Below, in pieces: positions 59,244 to 64,000 of a DNA stretch of 64,000 bases; the stretch's first letter is position 1, and each line of letters begins with the position of its first letter. The DNA comes from Sphaerochaeta globosa str. Buddy. GTDB lineage: Bacteria > Spirochaetota > Spirochaetia > Sphaerochaetales > Sphaerochaetaceae. The stretch covers positions 2,734,458-2,798,457 of the forward strand of contig NC_015152.1 in the NCBI RefSeq assembly GCF_000190435.1, read 5' to 3'. The position numbers and the translations under genes are program-made. The notes beneath the pieces were generated by a model. The model searched no databases, had not been told where the DNA came from, and saw nothing but the letters and a program-made list of their open reading frames with translations.

Positions 59244-59257
59244 GCAAGGAAATTATC

Positions 59258-59545
59258 ATGGCAAAAAAAATTTATGTAGGAAACATGAGCTACCAGACCA
59301 CTGAAGAGGCTTTGTACTCTTTGTTCGCACAGTACGGCGACGTAATGAGCGCACGCATCATCATGGATCGCGATACCAACCGTCCCAAGGGCTTTGCCTT
59401 TGTTGAGATGGACGACGATAGCGCAGCAGTTGCAGCAATCAGCCAGCTTGATGGCCGTGAGCTCGATGGCAGAAACCTCAGGGTCAACGAAGCCATTGCA
59501 AAAGAAAGAACTGAACGCAGACCTTCTTACAACAACAGGTACTAG
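59258..59545 (+). CDS. RRM-domain RNA-binding protein
   Basis: A 95-residue single RRM of the cyanobacterial/spirochaetal Rbp type. RNP2 is KIYVGNMSYQ and RNP1 is KGFAFVEM, with the usual spacing (SLFAQYGDVMSARIIMDRDTNRP between). The end RELDGRNLRVNEAIAKERTERRPSYNNRY is a short basic tail without Gly-rich repeats. Such proteins bind single-stranded RNA and often respond to cold. ATG follows AAGGAAA. It is monocistronic, with a strong terminator. Confidence 0.95.
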   Translation: MAKKIYVGNMSYQTTEEALYSLFAQYGDVMSARIIMDRDTNRPKGFAFVEMDDDSAAVAAISQLDGRELDGRNLRVNEAIAKERTERRPSYNNRY

Positions 59546-59566
59546 TCTCTATATCAAGCAGCATAG

Positions 59567-59589
59567 GGAGCCCAAAAGGGCTCCTTTTT
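59567..59589 (+). terminator. Rho-independent terminator of RRM gene
   Basis: GGAGCCC (59567-59573) and GGGCTCC (59578-59584) with an AAAA loop, followed by TTTTT. Confidence 0.9.
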
Positions 59590-59717
59590 CTTTACACAGA
59601 TGCCAGCATCCGAGAAGCTTGCTTAGAGCTTTTTCTCAATACTAATCCGAAAAACCTTCCTAGCTGCCCCATCGTCCTTGACAATTTCCTCTTGCAGGGA
59701 AATGATGAACTACCATC

Positions 59718-60650
59718 ATGCAACAGGTAATCATCCTCCATAACCAGATCCCTTCAGACGCCCCAGAGGACGTACTGGATATTCTTCGGCAAGCCCAATG
59801 GATTGCTGAAATCCTCACAGAAAAAGGGTATGCTACAACACTTCTGCCCTACTCGCTCTCTGCACTCGAACAATTGGAGAAGAGCGTTGTCGTTTTCAAT
59901 CTCGTTGACTCGGCACCCAAGGAGGAGCTGCTCTCCTACTTGGTTCCGGGAATCCTTGAAAGCCTTCATCTGCGCTATACCGGCTGTTCACTATCCTCGC
60001 TCTTTCTCAGTACCGACAAGGTATTGGCAAAAAGACTGCTCAGTGAGCACACCCTGCCCACCCCGGCCCTCTATAGCAAAGAGAGTGAGAAAGGCCTGTA
60101 CCTGATCAAACCGACAACCCAGGATGCCTCGGTGGGCCTGGATGAACAGTGTCTGGTGGAGCATGACAGAGTACAAGCAGTACTCAGGGAAAAGGAACAG
60201 GAGGTTGGGTGTCCTTGTTTTGCCGAACAGTATATCGACGGCAGGGAGTTCACCGTCTGTATGTATGGAACCAAGGAGGAGGCACACATCCTCCCCCCGT
60301 ATGAGTGGGTTTTCAATGATTACGGACAGAATGCAAAAATCATCACCTACGATGCCAAATGGACTGAAAATACATTCGGCTATGAACACATCACTGCAAA
60401 GTATACCCACGATGAAGCTGACAAAGCCTTACTTCAGCAATTGGTACAGATTTCCACATCGTGTTGGAATGTTTTCGACCTGCACGGATATGCACGCGTC
60501 GATTTCAGGGTCGATGATCAGAATCGTCCCTATATCCTTGAACTGAACGCAAATCCAAGTTTCTATGGCTTCTACCACCTAGCCAAGGAGTGGCTCTTCA
60601 GCTTCGAGGACATCGTTCTCTTTTTGGTAGAACACCCGCACGTCTCATAA
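59718..60650 (+). CDS. ATP-grasp ligase, D-Ala-D-Ala ligase-like
   Basis: A 310-residue ATP-grasp enzyme. The N-terminal domain contains VVFNLVDSAPKEELLSYLVPGILESLHLRYTGCSLSSLFLSTDKVLAKRLLSEHTLPTP, like the substrate half of Ddl. ATP-binding segments are LYLIKPTTQDASVGLDEQCL and FAEQYIDGREFTVCMYG. The Mg site is DFRVDDQNRPYILELNANPSF with Glu and Asn. It should join a carboxylate to an amine with ATP. It is convergent with the GNAT/ATP-grasp/KamA operon, overlapping by 6 bp, and closely resembles the ligase at 61581. An unsupported short leader means the start is chosen on homology (ATG 59718). Confidence 0.88.
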   Translation: MQQVIILHNQIPSDAPEDVLDILRQAQWIAEILTEKGYATTLLPYSLSALEQLEKSVVVFNLVDSAPKEELLSYLVPGILESLHLRYTGCSLSSLFLSTDKVLAKRLLSEHTLPTPALYSKESEKGLYLIKPTTQDASVGLDEQCLVEHDRVQAVLREKEQEVGCPCFAEQYIDGREFTVCMYGTKEEAHILPPYEWVFNDYGQNAKIITYDAKWTENTFGYEHITAKYTHDEADKALLQQLVQISTSCWNVFDLHGYARVDFRVDDQNRPYILELNANPSFYGFYHLAKEWLFSFEDIVLFLVEHPHVS

Positions 60651-61103
60651 GTACTTGTCAACCCAAACCAGGTTTTCCAGTTCAAACCCCTCAGCTGCAT
60701 ACAACCCTTGGGCCCGTTCATTCTTAGGATGGGTCACCATGGCAAAATAGGTACAACCATGTTCTTTCGCCCAACGCTGGGCTTCGGTCAACAATTGAGT
60801 CCCCAAGCCATGGACCCTGGCCTCTTCTGCAACATACAGCTCATTGAGCCATAAGTAGTCGCCTCCGCTCTCCAGCCCGCAACAGACATTGCCGAACGCG
60901 ATACCCAGAGCTTTGTTGTGTTGGTAGGCTACGAAGAGAACCGAGCGGCTCTCTTGTTTCATGGCATTGGCCAAGACAGCCTGTACATCCTCCATCGTTG
61001 GCGTATACCCGATGAACGTCAATTGTTGATGCACAAGATTGTGCACACCTTCGATATCAGCGATGGCACAGGTGTGTTGGAAGGTTGTAATCTGAATGTC
61101 CAT
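60645..61103 (-). CDS. GNAT-family N-acetyltransferase
   Basis: A 152-residue acetyl-CoA-dependent transferase. The acetyl-CoA loop is LNELYVAEEARVHGLGTQLLTEAQRWAKEHGC (R-x-x-G-x-G type), followed by FAMVTHPKNERAQGLYAAEGFELENLVWV, the usual C-terminal pattern. It is last in the kamA operon, 3 bp after the preceding GNAT gene, with GGTGG upstream of ATG. In lysine 2,3-aminomutase operons a GNAT often acetylates beta-lysine. Whether this one does is unproven. Confidence 0.88.
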   Translation of the reverse strand: MDIQITTFQHTCAIADIEGVHNLVHQQLTFIGYTPTMEDVQAVLANAMKQESRSVLFVAYQHNKALGIAFGNVCCGLESGGDYLWLNELYVAEEARVHGLGTQLLTEAQRWAKEHGCTYFAMVTHPKNERAQGLYAAEGFELENLVWVDKYL

Positions 61104-61106
61104 AGC

Positions 61107-61580
61107 CTACCACCCTTTGACGTAGAGCAACTTGTCATCACCGGGAGCGTAGTAGTCCTTCAGTTGACCCTCCAGGATGTAATCATGGCGGGTATAGAAA
61201 CTGCGGGTAGGGACATATAAAGGTTGGGAGGACGTCTCAATGTAAATCCGCTTCCCTCCCCTACGCTCGATCTCAGCCTCAGTCTGCATAAGCAGCTGTG
61301 CTCCGATCCCCTGTCGTTGATACGCGGGGTCGACGGCTATCCAGTAGAGATCATAGCTGAATTGTGTACCGGGAATGGGACCGAAGCAGGTATATCCGAG
61401 CACACGATCGCCTTCTTGGGCAAACTGGAAGAAATACAGACTTTTCTCGCCTTGCTCAAGCCGCTCACGAACGAGCGACACCCCTACCTCCTGCTCCTCC
61501 TCATTGAAGAAACCCGAGGCCTTCAAAATGGAAGCCACCGCCTCCCTATCCGTATCTATTGGTTGTTCACGAAACTGCAT
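61107..61580 (-). CDS. GNAT-family N-acetyltransferase
   Basis: A 157-residue acetyltransferase. The acetyl-CoA motif is YWIAVDPAYQRQGIGAQLLMQTEAEIERRGG (Q-R-Q-G-I-G), and RSFYTRHDYILEGQLKDYYAPGDDKLLYVK ends the fold. ATG is contiguous with the TAA of the ATP-grasp gene, with GGGAG inside that gene's end, so translation is coupled. It differs from its neighbour outside the core motif, suggesting two separate acceptor substrates. Confidence 0.88.
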   Translation of the reverse strand: MQFREQPIDTDREAVASILKASGFFNEEEQEVGVSLVRERLEQGEKSLYFFQFAQEGDRVLGYTCFGPIPGTQFSYDLYWIAVDPAYQRQGIGAQLLMQTEAEIERRGGKRIYIETSSQPLYVPTRSFYTRHDYILEGQLKDYYAPGDDKLLYVKGW

Positions 61581-62525
61581 TTAGTAACTCCCGAGCAACT
61601 GCTCGATTACCTCAGTATAGGACATGCCTGCTTCAGACGCGGCAGCAATAAAGCCGCTGTCTGCGGTTATGCACGGATTGCTGTTCATCTCAAGGATAAA
61701 CGGCCTGTTCTGCTCATCAACACGAAAATCTACCCGGGCATACCCACTGCTTCCAAAAAGAGTATAGACTTCTTTGGCAAGCCGTTTCAGCTCCTCAACC
61801 AAGACTCTCTGCTCAGGGGCAAAGACATAAGAACGCTGGGTATGCTGATAGGCAAAAGATTCCTGCTGCCACTTAGCCTCATACCCTACAATCTTCACCT
61901 TATCCTTGGGATAGTCAACGAAGCGCATTTCACAGACCGGCAATACTCTGCCTGAGGGTAGGATGGAGAGATTGAACTCCCTGCCATCGATATAGCGCTC
62001 GGCAAAGAGGTCGGGATGCTCTGATAAAGCCAGGCTAAGCTGAGCCTTATCAGAAAATGTCCGAACCGAAGCATCGGTAATACCCACCGAGGCTTCCTGA
62101 GCGACAGGTTTAAGCATCAAGGGGACCTGAAGGAAGTCAGAACACTCAGCAACATCTTCGAACCAAGGAGGAGTTGGAAGACCAGCCAAACCGAGTTGCC
62201 TCTTGGCAACCAGCTTGTCTCCGGTAACAGAAAGCGTATAGGCACTACCTCCGCTGTACGGAACCGAAAGCGTCTGACAAACCAACGGGACCAAGTGAAG
62301 AAGTCGGCTTGAACTCAGATTCTCCACCAGATTGAACACTAGGTCGCAGCCCGACTTCTCAATGCGGCGGGCAGTGAGAATCAGGTTCAAGGAAAAGGCA
62401 GCCACCTCGACGGAATGGCCAAGGCGGAGCAAAGCTTTCTTTACCGCCTTAACCTGAAGCAGCGTGTCAGCCTCATCCTCACGCATACCGCTACGCTGTA
62501 CATCGGTGAGAATCAGAACCTTCAT
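61581..62525 (-). CDS. ATP-grasp ligase, D-Ala-D-Ala ligase-like
   Basis: A 314-residue enzyme. It has CDLVFNLVENLSSSRLLHLVPLVCQTLSVPYSGGSAYTLSVTGDKLVAKRQLGLAGLPTPPWF, ATP-lid VPLMLKPVAQEASVGITDASV, FAERYIDGREFNLSILPSG and metal ligands in DFRVDEQNRPFILEMNSNPCI. Its start overlaps the upstream ligase stop (ATGA). It resembles the ligase at 59718 more than its immediate neighbour. Real Ddl enzymes belong to murein synthesis; the gene context instead suggests an amino-acid or peptide ligation linked to beta-lysine. Confidence 0.88.
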   Translation of the reverse strand: MKVLILTDVQRSGMREDEADTLLQVKAVKKALLRLGHSVEVAAFSLNLILTARRIEKSGCDLVFNLVENLSSSRLLHLVPLVCQTLSVPYSGGSAYTLSVTGDKLVAKRQLGLAGLPTPPWFEDVAECSDFLQVPLMLKPVAQEASVGITDASVRTFSDKAQLSLALSEHPDLFAERYIDGREFNLSILPSGRVLPVCEMRFVDYPKDKVKIVGYEAKWQQESFAYQHTQRSYVFAPEQRVLVEELKRLAKEVYTLFGSSGYARVDFRVDEQNRPFILEMNSNPCITADSGFIAAASEAGMSYTEVIEQLLGSY

Positions 62526-63499
62526 AAGCCGAGCCTCTTTTGTGCAGAGTGCATGATCCGGGCAATAAGCTCATCATAGCCCAAGCCATGCATCCTGCTT
62601 AGTATCGGGAGATCTGAATCGATGGGATGCAGGCCGGCCAAAGGATTCACTTCCAAGAAGTGCACTACCCCTTTCTCGTCCATTTTCACATCGATACGTC
62701 CCCCGTCGCGGCACCCGAGGGCACGCCAAGCGGCCAAGGCAACAGCCTCGGAGGCCTTCCATGCCGACTCATCGGGTCTCTCATAGCGGGTAGTGGTCTC
62801 GTACTCCTGCTTGGTCTTGTAGGAATAAATGCCACCGTCACTGCTATGGTCAATAATAATTTCCATCACCCCGGTGCTCTGTGCCTCATCACCGGTTCCT
62901 GTGATGCCGACAGTGAACTCACGCCCACCCAGATACGTCTCGACCAAGACCGGCTGCTGATACGCAGCAAGCATTGCCCCCGAAACCTTCTGAAGATCTT
63001 TGGGGTTCGTTACCTTGCTGGATGCGGTAATCCCAATACCCGTACCCCCTGCAACCGGTTTAAGGAAGAGAGGATAGGGCAACGAAACTTGCTTCCAGTC
63101 ATCGGATGAGCTCAGCACGCAAAAGTCTGCAGTAGCCACCCCGGCTTTTCTCACCACTTCCTTGGTGAATCCTTTATGCAGGCAAATCGCCAGAACGAAG
63201 GAATCGGAGAAAACATAGGGTATCTGATAGGCATCCAGGAGGGCCGGGATCACCGACTCACGCAACAAGCCGAACAGACCTTCGGCAATATTGAACACCA
63301 GATCGCAACGCTTACCTTCACCAAGATACCCCACCAAAGCCTTCACGTTGCCGATACGCACCGTCTGATGGCCCAGTTTCTGCAGTGCCGCATCGATAGC
63401 ATCGATGGTTACGATGCTATCGCACTCGGCAACCAATTCAGGTGCATACCCTTCTTTGAGGTAGTCGTCCTTCAAGTCATAGGTCATTCCAATCAGCAC
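62522..63499 (-). CDS. ATP-grasp ligase, D-Ala-D-Ala ligase-like
   Basis: A 325-residue enzyme with a GTG start eight bases after GGGAG, inside the end of kamA (7-bp overlap). Segments: CDLVFNIAEGLFGLLRESVIPALLDAYQIPYVFSDSFVLAICLHKGFTKEVVRKAGV, YPLFLKPVAGGTGIGITASSKV, VLVETYLGGREFTVGITGTG and RIDVKMDEKGVVHFLEVNPLAGLHP. The substrate loop differs from the other two ligases, for example SYKTKQEYETTTRYERP, so it probably uses another amine or acid. Tight overlap with kamA argues that the aminomutase product enters this pathway. Confidence 0.9.
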   Translation of the reverse strand: MLIGMTYDLKDDYLKEGYAPELVAECDSIVTIDAIDAALQKLGHQTVRIGNVKALVGYLGEGKRCDLVFNIAEGLFGLLRESVIPALLDAYQIPYVFSDSFVLAICLHKGFTKEVVRKAGVATADFCVLSSSDDWKQVSLPYPLFLKPVAGGTGIGITASSKVTNPKDLQKVSGAMLAAYQQPVLVETYLGGREFTVGITGTGDEAQSTGVMEIIIDHSSDGGIYSYKTKQEYETTTRYERPDESAWKASEAVALAAWRALGCRDGGRIDVKMDEKGVVHFLEVNPLAGLHPIDSDLPILSRMHGLGYDELIARIMHSAQKRLGL

Positions 63500-64000
63500 G
63501 TTACTTGCTCCCTTGCAGTGGGATAGGTAAACACTTTTCCCTCATAGTTTCTGAGGTACAGATGCTCATCATCCTGTCCTACTTCGTACTGCGGCAGAAT
63601 AGGTACCTTGCCACCGCCGCCCGGAGTATCAATGACGTACTGGGGAATCGCATACCCGCTGGTAAATCCCCTGAGTCCCTGCATCAGTGCCTTGCCCTTG
63701 TCCACCGTTGTTCTGAAATGTTCGGAACCGGAAATAGGATCGCACTGGAAGAGGTAGTAGGGTTTCACCCTTGCACGCAAGAGCTTGTGAAACAAATCGG
63801 TCAATACAGATACCGAGTCATTGACACCCTTGAGCAACACCGTCTGGCTGCCCAACACCACACCGCTGTCGGCAAGTGCATTGCAGGCCCTGACCGATTC
63901 CTTGGTCAGCTCATCAGGATGGGTTGCATGGATACTCATGTAAATCGGTTTGTATTTTCTGAGGATTGCCAAAAGGCTTTCATTGATACGTTGGGGCATG
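63493..64000 (-). CDS. kamA: Lysine 2,3-aminomutase family protein (partial, C-terminal part)
   Basis: The last 168 codons of a radical-SAM aminomutase; the cluster-binding CxxxCxxC lies beyond the right edge. Visible are YKPIYMSIHATHPDELTKESVRACNALADSGVVLGSQTVLLKGVNDSV, RVKPYYLFQCDPISGSEHFRTTVDKG and GYAIPQYVIDTPGGGGKVPILPQY. In the last of these, the Lys of GGGGK is the family's pyridoxal-phosphate anchor. KamA converts L-lysine to beta-lysine. It is upstream in the same operon as two ATP-grasp and two GNAT genes. Related glutamate 2,3-aminomutases cannot be excluded without the N-terminal part. Confidence 0.88.
   Translation of the reverse strand, partial: MPQRINESLLAILRKYKPIYMSIHATHPDELTKESVRACNALADSGVVLGSQTVLLKGVNDSVSVLTDLFHKLLRARVKPYYLFQCDPISGSEHFRTTVDKGKALMQGLRGFTSGYAIPQYVIDTPGGGGKVPILPQYEVGQDDEHLYLRNYEGKVFTYPTAREQVTC

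Noticed and set aside
60645-61580. Two adjacent GNAT genes as a frameshifted or duplicated single gene.
   Set aside because: Each has its own complete fold, start site and distinct sequence outside the acetyl-CoA motif.

Overview
The window looks like the chromosome of a free-living, fermentative, Gram-negative-type anaerobe. A Sphaerochaeta-like spirochaete is my best guess. This is inference from gene content (TRAP and ABC uptake systems, many c-di-GMP proteins, spirochaete-like lipoproteins, near-balanced GC) because no rRNA marker is present. No tRNA, rRNA, CRISPR array, insertion sequence or prophage was seen.

Layout. 1-5136: a divergent cell-wall sugar recycling locus, with anmK and a family-5 ABC importer on the minus strand and murQ and a MurR-like regulator on the plus strand. 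5226-9282: a PLD-helicase-DUF3427 protein, an amber-interrupted hicB-like gene and a DUF2200 protein. 9320-13858: a GntR regulator facing a cupin and TRAP transporter operon. 13967-18937: a lipoprotein and two c-di-GMP proteins. 19055-27223: two TetR-controlled extracytoplasmic flavin clusters (FMN-binding proteins, ApbE), a tandem flavodoxin-like protein, aspartate ammonia-lyase and a DUF2975/XRE pair. 27302-29979: a pyroglutamate cluster (GGCT-like, Pcp, DUF979, DUF969). 30335-37260: a second diguanylate cyclase, a 2-hydroxyacid dehydrogenase and a two-component system (hybrid kinase plus REC-HD-GYP). 39613-44317: a second GntR/TRAP/TIM-barrel catabolic locus. 44417-55208: purine catabolism, with two adenine-deaminase-family proteins, an NCS2 permease and a three-subunit xanthine dehydrogenase. 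55345-57837: metal handling (HMA protein, P1B-type ATPase with a CPG motif, small His-rich-motif protein). 58016-64000: panE, an RRM protein, and a cluster of three ATP-grasp ligases, two GNAT acetyltransferases and lysine 2,3-aminomutase.

The most striking unexplained structure is at 49807-50069. The leader of the purine operon contains four tandem units that each fold, on the coding strand, into a three-way junction. Every unit has a near-constant 16-nt hairpin (CAGGACGGGAAGCCTG in its best copies), a variable third hairpin and a closing stem whose two strands differ between units yet stay complementary. I know of no described RNA family that matches. Other leads are the KamA/ATP-grasp/GNAT cluster, the pyroglutamate cluster, two diguanylate cyclase genes with near-identical promoters, and several very clean palindromic operators placed precisely on promoters.

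Starts were moved from the longest frame to a Shine-Dalgarno-supported codon wherever the sequence allowed; these choices are stated per gene.
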